Shown here one piece after another: positions 1 to 13,445 of a stretch of 64,000 bases of DNA. The notes beneath the pieces were generated by a model. The model searched no databases and was not told the origin of the DNA. It saw nothing but the letters and a program-made list of their open reading frames with translations. The stretch is taken from the NCBI GenBank assembly GCA_900073065.1, contig FJOG01000005.1:1-64000 (forward strand). The letters are read 5' to 3'. The position numbers were made by a program, and so were the translations under genes. Positions within the stretch are counted from its first letter, which is position 1. Each line of letters begins with the position of its first letter. This DNA is from Phialocephala subalpina (lineage: Eukaryota; Ascomycota; Leotiomycetes; Helotiales; Mollisiaceae).

Positions 1-483
1 TTTTTATTATATTATAATATTTTTAATAAATTAATTAAAGAATTATATTTGGTACTTTTATCGAAGTTTAGAAAAATCAATTATTCTCTTTTTAATTTTA
101 CTTTTCACGTGACCCCCGGAAAAAGTTCATATTAGTCCTCATAGTAAACGGCCAATTAAAAAAAAATCAAACCATATGATCCGAGTCATGGCGAGCATTC
201 AGGAGTAATTGAATGACTCAAGCAATAGCCTATCGGGTGAATGGCTTCTCTAATACCAATTACCGTCGATCGCCGAGTCCGCTTGGCAGACCGGAGACTG
301 CGTACCTATCCTATCGCCGGATTGGAACCACTCCTCATCTTCCTTCTGCATTCTGCAAACACACAGAACATACTGAGCTAATTCTACTGGGCCTCGCACA
401 CCATTCCTGGGCGAGTAGATACGTCTAGAAAGACATCACAAGAGCCAGTTCAAGCAAGATTCATTATCAAGAGCAACATCACC
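1..483. other. AT-rich left edge and upstream region of the flavin-reductase-like gene
   Basis: The first 100 or so bases are almost pure A/T with no open frame, unlike the roughly balanced composition of the rest of the window. This could be the end of a mutated repeat island, which cannot be judged because the window starts here. The remainder is non-coding upstream DNA of the gene starting at 484. A CACGTG palindrome lies at 106-111. No repeat unit or known element was recognised. Confidence 0.4.
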
Positions 484-1718
484 ATGTTTTACCAGCCAGG
501 AGTAACATCTCATGGGCTTCCAAAAGACCCATTCAAGGTAGTCAGCTCCAAAATTCCCAGATCCCTCGTCGGAATGCCATCATGCCTTATCTTGTGAAGC
601 TATACATGCTGACAGGTGACACTAGGCTTGCGTTGTGCCAAGACCCATCGGGGTAAGTGTGATATCTCATCTCCTTTCTCCCTGTATCTTGTTTGGTCGA
701 CTCCGCGCTCCGGGTATCGTAAAATACAGCGTAATCTGCGTCTTTCTCACTTCTTTGATCTCTTGGATTTTTTCTGATCCCATCTCAGTGGATCTCAACC
801 AGATCAGCAGATGGGCACGATAATCTAGCACCATATTCACAGTTCAACAACTTAACTTTTGACCCGCCATATGTAAGTCCTCGAAGCAATATTATGCTCC
901 GTCCTTGTTGTCGATGTCGTGTGAGCCATAGACTTGGGCCTCTCAAGTAGGATGTCTCGGTATGCTAGGTATTGTCCACGGTTGGGCTGCGCTAAGAAGA
1001 ATACTGACTCAAACACTTTCATTGTTCAGGTCATGTTCGCGGCAAATCAAACCGACAAGGGGGTTCGGTAGGTCGACTTTCCTTGAGCTACATTTCCCCT
1101 TCTAGCAGTTTTCACGAGTTCTACTCGCTGCAACACCAACAGCAGGCATTTGACTCCCGAATGACTCCCGATATGTCTGAAAGAAGTATACTAACTCGAG
1201 GATGTCGGGTAAACAGCAAGGACACGACGATCAATGCGGAGACTTGTGGAGAATTCGTATGGAATATGGCAACTTACCCCCTACGAGAAGCTGTCAATAT
1301 CACCGCCGAGCAAACAGCCTTCGGAGTCGACGAGTTCCAACGAGCAAACCTTCTAAAGGAAAAGGCAACTATCGTCAAGGCTTCGATGGTGAAGGAGTCC
1401 CCGGTAAAATTCGAATGCAAGTATCACTCGACTCTGAGGCTACCCGGCAATCCTCCTATGGGAACAGTTGATATCATCATTGGGTTGGTTGTAGGTATTC
1501 ATATTTCGGAAGACGTCCTCACCGACGGGCTGGTTGACATCCAAAAGACACAGCCAATTGCTCGATGCGGTTACTACCAGTATGCCAGAATCAGGGAAAC
1601 CTTCGACATGGTGATACCAGGTGGTGGAAAGGTCCTCTATGGACTTGAAGGTAGCGTCGCCTTAAATGCGAAGGAGCGCAGCGGGGTAGACAAAGAGCAA
1701 TCTGGAGAGGTACCTTGA
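484..1718 (+). CDS. Flavin reductase-like / FMN-binding split-barrel protein
   Basis: Exons 484-537, 626-652, 789-872, 1030-1067 and 1217-1718 join in frame to give 234 residues. The start is the first ATG, giving MFYQPGVTSHGLPKDP. Family hallmarks are the VPRPIGW..S stretch across exons 2-3, LAPYSQFNNLTFDPPYV in exon 3, GEFVWNMATY, and the ECKYHSTLRLPGNPPMGTV core followed by LTDG. This is the flavin reductase-like domain, which binds FMN in a split barrel; members reduce FMN or act as flavin-dependent oxidoreductases. Length is usual for the family and no frame break is seen. Next to UbiX- and UbiD-like genes it may supply reduced FMN for prenyl-FMN synthesis, but this is inference. Intron 4 (1068-1216) is a copy of an intron in the UbiD-like gene. 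It remains intact while both partners are broken, so it may have another role. Confidence 0.86.
1068..1216 (+). repeat. Introner-like element, copy A (intron 4 of the flavin reductase-like gene)
   Basis: This 149-nt GT...AG intron splits an Arg codon between its second and third base. By eye it aligns over its whole length, donor to acceptor, with the 148-nt intron at 4592-4739 in the unrelated UbiD-like gene. There are about two dozen differences, mostly transitions, and two single-base gaps. Both copies have CCTTGAG near the 5' end and a complementary CTCRAGG near the 3' end, and both share the branch region TATACTRACTC. Full-length similarity limited to intron boundaries is the signature of introner-like elements. 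Confidence 0.72.
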
Positions 1719-2386
1719 AGCTATTCAAAATTGTGTGTCCCTCAAAACTGAGTTCATTCAAGACTAGTCTCATTGCTGCATTTGCATGGCTTGTCTCTCA
1801 GTCTGTCGGTGTGCGAGCTCCATATTTTTGGGCGTTAGACGTGTCAGATCTGATCTTCCAGCTTCTAGTTCAATGGAAGGGGCATGGGAATGGATGTCGT
1901 TGCTTTCGTGCCACCTTTGGCTTGTCTGCTGCCGGAATTTACGGTTTCTGAGGACCTCTGTGACGTGCATGGTTACTCGCCCCCACAGTCCTCAAAGCGC
2001 GCCTTCTGACCAAGTGCCGCTCCGGAACCCTGCTCTAGCCCTCGAGCAATCGCCGTCAAACGTTACTACCGCTCAGGGCCCAGCTGACATCACTATTTCC
2101 CTCTCCGTTGGACAAGTTTTGATCAAATATCGGACAGGGTGGGGTTCATGCAACACAGCAACGGTTATACCAGACATATAAAACCTAAATAAATGTGAGT
2201 AGGATGCATGCTTGACTGTTGAGGCTTCGTCAGTGCTTGAGCAGATCAGATTTTCTTCGCCGTCTGACGCTCTAGGTCACACTGAAACACCGCAGAATCA
2301 TAAACCGCCGCATTCCCAGTGCCGATCGAGGACTCAGGAGCATTTTCAGCGGTACTTCCGGCAGTCAACGTTGAGAGAACCAAGGT
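1719..2386. other. Spacer between flavin reductase-like gene and UbiX pseudogene
   Basis: No coding region is recognisable. A TATA-like stretch (ATATAAAA, about 2176-2183) lies roughly 200 bases before the UbiX-like start and may be its old promoter. Short open frames here resemble nothing I know. Confidence 0.4.
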
Positions 2387-3486
2387 ATGCCCAAAGCAAC
2401 AAATATTGTGTTACAACGAAGGAAACGCTTATTGGTTGGAATGACTGGAGCCACTGGAGCAATTCTTGGCATCAAAATTCTCACCGTGTTACGTCACCTG
2501 AATGTAGAAACGCATCTTGTCATCAGTCATTGGGTAAGTCTCACCTTCCCGGATGCATCTTTTCTTTTCGTCTTCGTCTTGAGAGTCCAAAATGTCCCAG
2601 TACTACTAGGGTAGTCTCCTTGACTTCCCGAGGGTCATGAAGTAGGAACTATCTCGAAATTCTGGGTGGTAGGCAGAAGCTATGATTCGGTGCGAAATAG
2701 ACTATACACTAGCAAACGTCTGAGCTCTTGCTGACTACGTTTACTCAAATTGTGACTAGGCAGCTCCGATCTCCAGCGGTTCATTCCAGACTGATGGAAT
2801 GATCATTTTACCTTGCAGCTGAAGACTTTGGCTGATGTACACGCCGGGTGTGGTGTAAGTCGCCTGCTCTGAGAAGAATCCCCACTTTCGTGCTGGTTTG
2901 GAAGTCCAGACATGCCGCGACTTCACGTGCAAGTATATCACCTACCGGCAGTTCTTGGATAATACGGGTTCACCTGCTAAGACTTATAAAAGCAGTGCTG
3001 ACACTGAATTCGGCATTTAGGATGACTTGATATCCCGAGCAGCAGGTGTCATTGTTGGAATAGATATCACGTGTCTAGGCCGGTAGGCTTAGCGTGATCT
3101 TACTCTTTATAAGAGTAGGCCTCGAGGTCTTAGACTCGATAAGACAAGAATAATGAACCGTTGATTTTACCTTACGACCTACCCTCCATCATTGACGCGT
3201 ACGCTCTCCTAGGTGATACGTATCTCCGATTGTAACGACAGTCATATTGCAGGAGAGGAGGCGTCTCGTTCTAGCAGTGAGGGAGACTCCTCTGAACGAG
3301 GTTCATTTGAGAAATATGCTTGGTGTCACAAGAGCTGGAGCGATCGTGTGTCCAACGGTACCCGCGTTTTATACCAAACCGGCCTCTATCGATGATATTA
3401 TCTATCAAATGGTTAGGCGTTTGTTGGATCTCTTCGACATCGACAGTGGTGATTTCCGGAGATGGAGTGGAATACACAAAGAGTGA
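2387..3486 (+). pseudogene. PAD1: Broken flavin prenyltransferase (UbiX / PAD1 family)
   Basis: Family identity is clear from LLVGMTGATGAILG (N-terminal nucleotide-binding loop, exon 2387-2533), AAPISSGSFQTDGMI near 2760-2805, and the C-terminal ERRRLVLAVRETPLN, HLRNMLGVTRAGA and P..PAFYTKP stretches (3250-3400). UbiX enzymes attach a dimethylallyl group to reduced FMN to make the prenyl-FMN cofactor of UbiD decarboxylases. The copy is dead: in-frame stops TGA at 2721-2723 and TAG at 2757-2759, a one-base deletion at about 2820 where the conserved CSMKTL becomes CS-stop, and a 188-bp solo LTR inserted in the last third. The likely intron is 2855-3020. A 42-nt intron covering 2718-2759 would hide both stops, but it would remove conserved residues, so I prefer mutation. 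Confidence 0.85.
3048..3245 (+). mobile_element. Solo LTR (Copia-type ends) with 5-bp target-site duplication
   Basis: The element spans 3053-3240 (188 bp), begins TGTTGGAATAGA and ends AACGACA, so it has TG...CA termini with TGT/ACA inverted ends. It is flanked by a perfect direct repeat GTCAT at 3048-3052 and 3241-3245. The opening matches the style of Ty1/Copia LTRs. An internal TATA-like TTTATAAG sits at about 3106-3113 and a CACGTG at 3068-3073. Removing the element and one GTCAT restores continuous UbiX-family reading frame across the join (S-R-A-A-G-V-I-L-Q-E-R-R), which independently proves insertion. No internal retrotransposon genes are present, so it is a product of LTR-LTR recombination. 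Confidence 0.87.
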
Positions 3487-3995
3487 CGCTCTTGCTGGTT
3501 GTGCTCTGAAATTTGAGACGGCTGAATCAATATCCGTCTGTAGTGCATATGTTGCATGAGATATCAAATTCGCCTGATTGCTGATGGGAGCCGGCAACAG
3601 GAGTGTTACGATTGTACCCCAGACTTTCCGAGCCAATGCTTTTAGTTTGCTGCTTTGATGGCCCGCCCTGACTAGGCTTCACCCCCACATTTCTAGCTGG
3701 TACGATCACTAAGAGATGGGTCAACTACTTCGCCAGCCATTTGCAAGACATTTGGGTCGTCGAGCGAGTTGCTCAGGAGTACAGCCGTGCGCCGCAAACG
3801 AGGATTCTGTACACGGAAAGACAAGACACGTCGGCCTGCCGCGGCCCCTTTCCGTGATTCGAGGTACACCAGTGGTAATTATCTCGCATTGATTGTTGGA
3901 TTCTTCATAGCTCTCCATCATCGGTGGAGTAGAAAAGGGGCATCGCAGCTCTCTTGCATGATCTCGCGCCTAAAGTGCCATCACTTCACTTCACG
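3487..3995. other. Spacer between UbiX and UbiD pseudogenes
   Basis: No supported gene. It presumably holds the 3' end of the UbiX-like unit and the old promoter of the UbiD-like unit. Confidence 0.4.
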
Positions 3996-4591
3996 ATGTC
4001 TGCAAATAAGAGTCATCATCTTTCAAACTCAAACTAGGTACAGCCACACCTGAACTTCAGATCTTTCGTTGAAGCTCTGAAGCATGATGGCGATCTAGTC
4101 GAGATCAATGATGTGATCGATCCTCATCTCGAGGTCGGTGCAATTATTCGCAAAGTGTGCGAGACCGACGACAAGCCCCTCTCTTCAACCATGTCAAAGG
4201 GGCCAGGAATGGGCTCTGGAGAATTCTTGGGGCTCCGGCATCCCTACGTAAGGACCCGAAGCAGAAATGGGGGCGCATTGCACGTCACTTGGCGCTGCCT
4301 CCAACTGTATCCGAGAATGACATTCTCGATAGGATGTTGTCCGCTGCTCACGCCACGCCCATCCCACCAAATATCGTGCACGATGGATCGGTGAAGGAGA
4401 ACAAGATACTTGACGGAGAATTCGATCTTACCCAGCTACCGGCACCGTTCCTCCACCGTAAGTTGAGTAAGCTCAAATGGGCAATTCGAAGACGTTTCTT
4501 AACAGCATACCCTATGGGCACTCGCTAACCCATATCTTCAGGAAAGGATGGCGGTAACTACATTCAGACATATGGCATGCATATTGTACTG

Positions 4592-4739
4592 GTCAGTCGA
4601 CTCCCCTTGAGCTACGTTTCCCGTTCTAGCACCCTTCAAGAGTTCTACTCGCTGCAATACCAGTAGTAGATATTTGACTCCCGAACAATCCCCGATATGT
4701 CTAAAAGAAGTATACTGACTCAAGGATGTGGGGTAACAG
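4592..4739 (+). repeat. Introner-like element, copy B (intron in the UbiD pseudogene)
   Basis: This 148-nt GT...AG intron is in phase 0, between the Leu and Thr codons that align with a conserved HIV-Q-S-P-D stretch of the family. It matches copy A at 1068-1216 end to end. The paired ends are CCCCTTGAG near the donor and CTCAAGG near the acceptor. Host gene and intron phase both differ from copy A, so the similarity cannot come from gene duplication. Confidence 0.72.
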
Positions 4740-5801
4740 ACTCCAGATAAGTCATAGACGAACTGGTCTATCGCTCGAGCAATGGTGCACGACAAGAATC
4801 GTAAGATAATCACACCCCGCGTATCTTTTCACTCATAGTTTTCTCTGCCTTCGTGTAGGCCGAAGTGCTCCATGACACCCTCCTGATAAGCTGTGCCTTC
4901 TCACTCCTTGGTCGGACAACAAAGCTGATCCGTTAAGCAAACAGACGTGACCGGGCTAGTGATCGAGCCTCAGCACATCTGGCAAGTTCATCAGGAGTGG
5001 AAGCAGGAAGGAAAAGACGTTCCTTGGGCACTATGCTTTGGGGCATCACCAGCTGCTATCACCTAAGTATGGTCTCTTTGGGTAGCGGGTTATCAAGAGT
5101 CTCGGTATGAAGATGTGACCACACAGTGTCGGTGGAGGATGGAAAAGAAATACTGACTCGGAATGTTTCTAGGACCGCAAGCATGCCCATCCCTGACGGC
5201 GTCATGGAAGCTGACTACATAGGATCTATGATAGGATGTGCCCTAGATGTCGTCAAGTGCGAGACGAATGACCTTTACGTTCCCGCCAATGCCGAGATCG
5301 TCTTCGAGGGAACACTTTCGATCACCGAAACTGGACCAGAATGCCAATTTGGGGAAATCATGAACAGTGGCCAAAATACACGGCAAATGCCATTACGTAC
5401 CGGAATGGAGCAATTTTGCCGGTCTCAAACTGCGGACGCCTCACCGATGAGACCCATACAGTGCTTGGCCCCCTCGCTGCCGCGGAGATCCGTCGACTTT
5501 GCCAGGATAATGGGCTTCCTGTTACCGACACTTTTGCACTCTTCGAGGCTCGGGTAACTTGGGTTGCCTTGAAAGTGGACATCCAAAAACTTGCAGCCAT
5601 GGACACAGCAGCCAAAGAGTTTCAGAGGAAGGTCGGTGACCTGGTTTTCTATGACAAGGCCGGCTATAACATCCATAGACTTGTACTGCGTGGTCCAGAT
5701 ATCGATGTGTATGACTCGAAAGATATCATGTTCGCCTGCTCGATGCCGCCTTGGAACCGATGAAATGATGAGTGTCGTGGGTTCCCGTTGATACCATATA
5801 T

Positions 5802-5924
5802 GTAAGTCCCAACCCCCTGTCTCATTGATGTCACCCTGGTCTGTAGATGAATACATATCTGGTCCTCTTGAGACACAAAGTCCTAGTTCTCGAGCAGCAA
5901 GAAGCATATCTGACTCAAGAACAG
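5802..5924 (+). repeat. Possible degenerate introner-like element (last intron of UbiD pseudogene)
   Basis: This 123-nt intron carries CTTGAG in its middle and AGAAGCATATCTGACTCAAG next to the acceptor. That resembles the ends of copies A and B, including the CTTGAG/CTCAAG pairing. The rest does not align convincingly, so a shared origin is only suggested. Confidence 0.25.
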
Positions 5925-6099
5925 GACCCACGGCACTGGCCCAGCCGACAAAGGTGGGAAGGTCGTATCGGATGCTCTGATGCCGGAAGAATACGAAGGC
6001 GAACAGCACTGGGAGCTGGCCTCATTCAAGCATTCGTATCCCGAGCCTCTGCAAGCAAGTGTGAATGCTCGATGGAAGAAATGGGGATTTGGGTATTGA

Positions 6100-8013
6100 G
6101 TTTGAGGTCCACTGTGGCGAAACAAGACACAGCGATACGTTGATACCTCTCTCAAGTGGATAATTGCGTGGCATGAAAACGATGAGGGACCACAGAGTAA
6201 TGCAGGTGGACTAATTCGAATGCTTAGAAGTGTTAACGTCTTTGCCACTTGACGGGTTTTGACATACACTTCAACTTGCAGTAGCCACGAGTCTTTTTTG
6301 GGCGAGGGCCGATGCTGATGTGCAGGGCGGGAACGTGCAACAATGGTAACCAAAAGTGCTAATAGACTACAACTAGTCGTTGAAACGTACGAGAAGATGA
6401 ATAGAAGTTGTGCAGTTGAGTGCGAGGATTAATTTCGAAGACACATTGGGACTTCGACAACACCAAACGCGTTGGCCGTTAAGGTGAGCAGAGAAGGCCG
6501 GCGGTCGAAGTCTGGGATATAAGATCCTACCTGCTTTTAGCATGGACTCGAAATCCTAGGGCAGCATTCAAGTTCTTGTGGCGGCTTTGACGTGAACATG
6601 TCTACACGTGTTGATTAGGTGCAGACCTGTTGGCTTGAACTGAAGGCGTCTAGTTCTCGATGAGTGGGTTGGAAGCTTCCCTCCATACCGACAACCTGCC
6701 GTACCTGTGTTGAGATGTTGGAAGAGATTTAAGGAGCTTCTAGGTGTAACGATTAAATGATCGGTTGCACAGCAAAGTCGATGGCTGAAAGACGCCCCTA
6801 GCGTGGGGAATCAAGAATCAAGGAGAGAACGGAATGGAATTCTCGTGAAAAGGCGATGCCGGAGCTGCGCCGAAAAGGACTGCCTAGGTGAAATACAATT
6901 CGGTACGCGATGCGTGGATGCCCGGAATCTTCACCTAAGAAAGGTTCTGTGCTGCCTCTCGAGGGATCAAACAGGCAGTGTTGCTACAGGGGAAAACAGG
7001 CCTAGATGCTGGAGAAAGTTGATTGACTGCCATTGTTGAGTGAACGTCCAGAGCCTAAAGTGCATTTTTAAAAGGAATCTTGCAAAGCAAACATACATGA
7101 ATGCAATACACATGGGTTGGTGCTTATGGAGTGAGGAGGGCTCGGATTGAGGATTGGTATTTCTAACATACTATGTAAAGTAAGGCTCCAGGAGACATCA
7201 AGTCTTGGATGACGATGCAGATCCCATAAAGTGACGAGTTTACAGCTTACAGCAACTGATAGCACCAAGCAACTCTTGCCTGGTTGACATCAGATACTTT
7301 GTTTCCTGCTCGCTATAGGTAGACCAAAGAGAGCTATCACATGATTGGCGAAACAAGAAGATCTAGAGGACAACGGTCCTTCTTCTACCTATCTGGTGAA
7401 CTGAAGAGGCCTTGAGCTCTTGAGCATCCTCCAGGCGACTAGATGACCGATGAAGGAACCGGCCTGCCCGCCCATCAAATGTCTATGTCCATGTCCGTAT
7501 GTAACCTCAGCTGATTCCCAAGTTCTCAATGAAGTCGAAACGACCTCTCAAAGCCAGGCGCCCAGCAACGGGTAAGAAATCCTTGTGCGCACAGCGCGAA
7601 AACAGCATCGTTGATGGCGAAAACAACAAGAAGCTATCGATTAAGTAATTTTGATAAACTGGCGGTGTTGAAAAAAGAAGGAGAAGTCGCGAAGAATTTT
7701 GTGATTTTGTGGTGACCTCTTCATGCCTCAGGCCTCAACGCCGCTTAGCCGATCCTAGCTAGCTAGTATTGGCATTCGGTGGCATCTACTTTCGAGATAT
7801 CTGTTACTATCTGAACTGAACACTCGACACCATAACCCAGTCGCGCCCTTCCCACAACTCTCACAAAGGAAGACAAATTTTGTTGCGGAGGATATCTTCC
7901 TGGATTTTTAACCAGACTTCGAGCACTGTACCACGCCCCCGAGACACAAGCTCAATACTGCACTACGCGCCTTTCCTCGATCGCACGCCCCGCAGCCTGT
8001 CTTGTGGCCCACC
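6100..8013. other. Gene-poor interval before SEC23
   Basis: About 1.9 kb with no supported coding region. The last few hundred bases must hold the SEC23 promoter and leader. A 78-codon frame at 6803-7039 is cysteine-rich but has no signal peptide or recognisable similarity. Confidence 0.45.
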
Positions 8014-10639
<2,626 letters not shown>

Positions 10640-11483
10640 AAAGAAGGATGGGTGGATCGGAAGAAGCGAACATGGTGGACTGCGTCAATACTGGCATGTG
10701 ATGCCTCGCTGATTTGTACAGGCCTACGGCAGGGGCTGGCGTAACGTGGACGTGTAAAATCACATCGTTTTTGAGCAATAGTAAAAGCCGAGATCTACAG
10801 CACTGAATCAAGACCATTGCGCGATAGTGAAGAAAGCAAACTAAACACGGTAACATTCATCGCTGCAGTATCAAATCCAAATCACCTCGTGGTGTGTAGA
10901 AAAGCGACACACCAGAGTATCAGGAAATCTAGACCAGGACCTGAACTCAAAAGAACATACGGAGTGACCAAAAAGAATATACCCTTGAGTTTTCAGTAAC
11001 TAGCAAATGATATTCGAAGTCTTATTCTGTGTTCTCTTCCAATGCCCAGGACAGTTAAATTTGCATTTTGTGTCACTTATCTTGCACAATGAAAGGTCGC
11101 TTTATGCTGCTGCCCTCCAAGGCCGCTAAGTTCAGCCTCACACTCAGCCTCGTAAGCAGATTAGCCATACACAAGCGAAAATTGCTATCCATTCCTCTAA
11201 ACTTGTTATAGTTACACAATCAGATTCATTGAAATTTTGGGCAAATTTGTAAGCAAATTCCCTTGAACGATGCTCGAAGTTCATTGCAAGGTACGAGTAG
11301 AGCACAACTTCTTCAGAAAATTCAAGCCTAGCTATCGCGTAACACTAACCTCAGCTAAGCCTAGCCGATTTTAAGATAAGGTTATCACGTGTCCCACAAA
11401 GTCCAACCGAAAGACCTACCTCGAAAACAAATTCAATCGCACGAAACCGAAACACCACGATCAAGTAACGGCAACATATCAAC
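10640..11483. other. Intergenic region SEC23-RPL12
   Basis: SEC23 3' flank and RPL12 promoter on the same strand. No gene seen. A CACGTG at 11386-11391 lies about 93 bp before the RPL12 start codon. Confidence 0.45.
11386..11391. promoter_or_regulatory. CACGTG palindrome upstream of RPL12
   Basis: An E-box-type CACGTG sits about 93 bp before the RPL12 ATG. A second one lies about 150 bp before RPL17 (46260-46265). CACGTG is bound by bHLH and Cbf1-type factors. A role in ribosomal protein gene control is inferred from position only; the same hexamer also occurs at 106-111 and in the solo LTR. Confidence 0.25.
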
Positions 11484-12230
<747 letters not shown>

Positions 12231-13445
12231 AGCATGAACGTCTTTCTTCTTTGCATGTACCTGGGCACCATACTTCACAATAGGCTGTGCAAGCAATGGC
12301 ATTGAATCATCAATGATCTCTAATTTCTGTGATCGTTCCGCATCCTCCAACTCATGAGCCCTTGCCAAACACTCTGGCCCTTACCCCCTTCCCTTCGTGG
12401 ATCGGTTCAACCTATGGTATAGGCCTATTTTTGAAGCAAGGAGAGCAGATCTTGTCCGATTACTCACCGCGACATTCTCCTTCGGGCGTGGATGTAGTGG
12501 TCCATATCTTTCTGGGCAACATTTCTTCATTCTAACGATGAAATTGTGACATGACAATGCTTTGACCCTCGATTCCTTGTGCGAGTTAACGCCAGCTACA
12601 GGAGGAGGCGGCTTGGGCATTGCTTGTGCAGGTCAGCTGAGCGACTCAGCGCCTGTGGGTGCCAATGAGGAATGGGGTACGAGTAGTGACTTCAGAGATG
12701 TACAAGCCTATGCAGACTACTACTGCCACTACCATCAATATTTAGTTTTTAGCATTAGCTGCAACGCTGTGTGTTCTGTGCTACCACATCCGACATTTAA
12801 TATTCTATTCAATTCAATTCAATAGAAACGTTGACTGCAATTTCCCTGCGTCTTCGGGACTCTTCGCATCGTCGAACGTTCGTATTCATCTTGCTGACTG
12901 TCTGACTTCCATTGGCTCACATCAGCATCCTTGCTCACCAGCAGCCAGCCGCTGTGTCGAAAAGCAGGGTAACCTCGACTCATCCATCAACCTCAACTCG
13001 ACGCAAACTTTGCAGCCACCATGTTCTTATCTCTTTAGCAAGAGGAATATTACCCTCGCCCATCATCGATCTCTTGGGCCTTTTTTTGTGTATATCAAAT
13101 ACTCTTGACTGCTGCGGAATGCATTAACCGTACTCGCGCGCCCCCACATCCTTCCAGGCTCCACCAGCACCGTCGAAAATCCAAATTACCTAGCGACACC
13201 AGAAGCCTCACATCGAATCTGCGGTGCCAACAGAAGAGGAGACAGCTCTCGAGACGCCCAAGTTGGGCTGTGGCGGCCTCCGAGCTCGAGATGATCAACA
13301 GAGGAAACATTCCCCTCCGTCTCTGTGAAGGCATTGGCATTGGCACTGACTTTGGATCTAATGAATCAACAATAAGCCTCCTTCAAATTCCTACACAAGC
13401 GCCCTTTATTCGAATTTCTCTCCCCTTCGCTACAATCCAAAGAAT
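12231..13445. other. Intergenic region and leader of the GT41 gene
   Basis: About 1.2 kb without a supported gene. The part from about 12830 on is pyrimidine-rich on the plus strand and probably promoter plus 5' leader of the gene starting at 13446. Confidence 0.4.

Larger units (their letters stand above)
3996..6099 (+). pseudogene. FDC1: Broken UbiD-family decarboxylase (FDC1-like)
   Basis: Successive exons match the family order: [19 protein letters not shown] (about 4098-4155), [43 protein letters not shown] (4552-4590), TNWSIARAMVHDKN (4758-4800), [70 protein letters not shown] and a C-terminal WKKWGFGY ending at 6099. UbiD enzymes use prenyl-FMN to decarboxylate aromatic or acrylic acids; the FDC1 branch acts on cinnamic-type acids. 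Lesions seen: a one-base frameshift at about 4172, a TAG at 4755-4757 where the family has Trp, a deletion with frameshift near 5370 that removes the conserved segment after FGE, and further frameshifts near 5750-5775. The 5' exon (ATG 3996) has poor splice phase. An intact ancestor with the UbiX-like neighbour is inferred. Confidence 0.85.

Noticed and set aside
3021..3252. Reading the LTR region as an ordinary intron of the UbiX-like gene
   Set aside because: The 5-bp duplication, TG...CA ends and frame recovery on removal fit an insertion better; no splice pair gives a good family match.
6803..7039. Cysteine-rich 78-residue frame as a possible small secreted protein
   Set aside because: No signal peptide and irregular Cys spacing.
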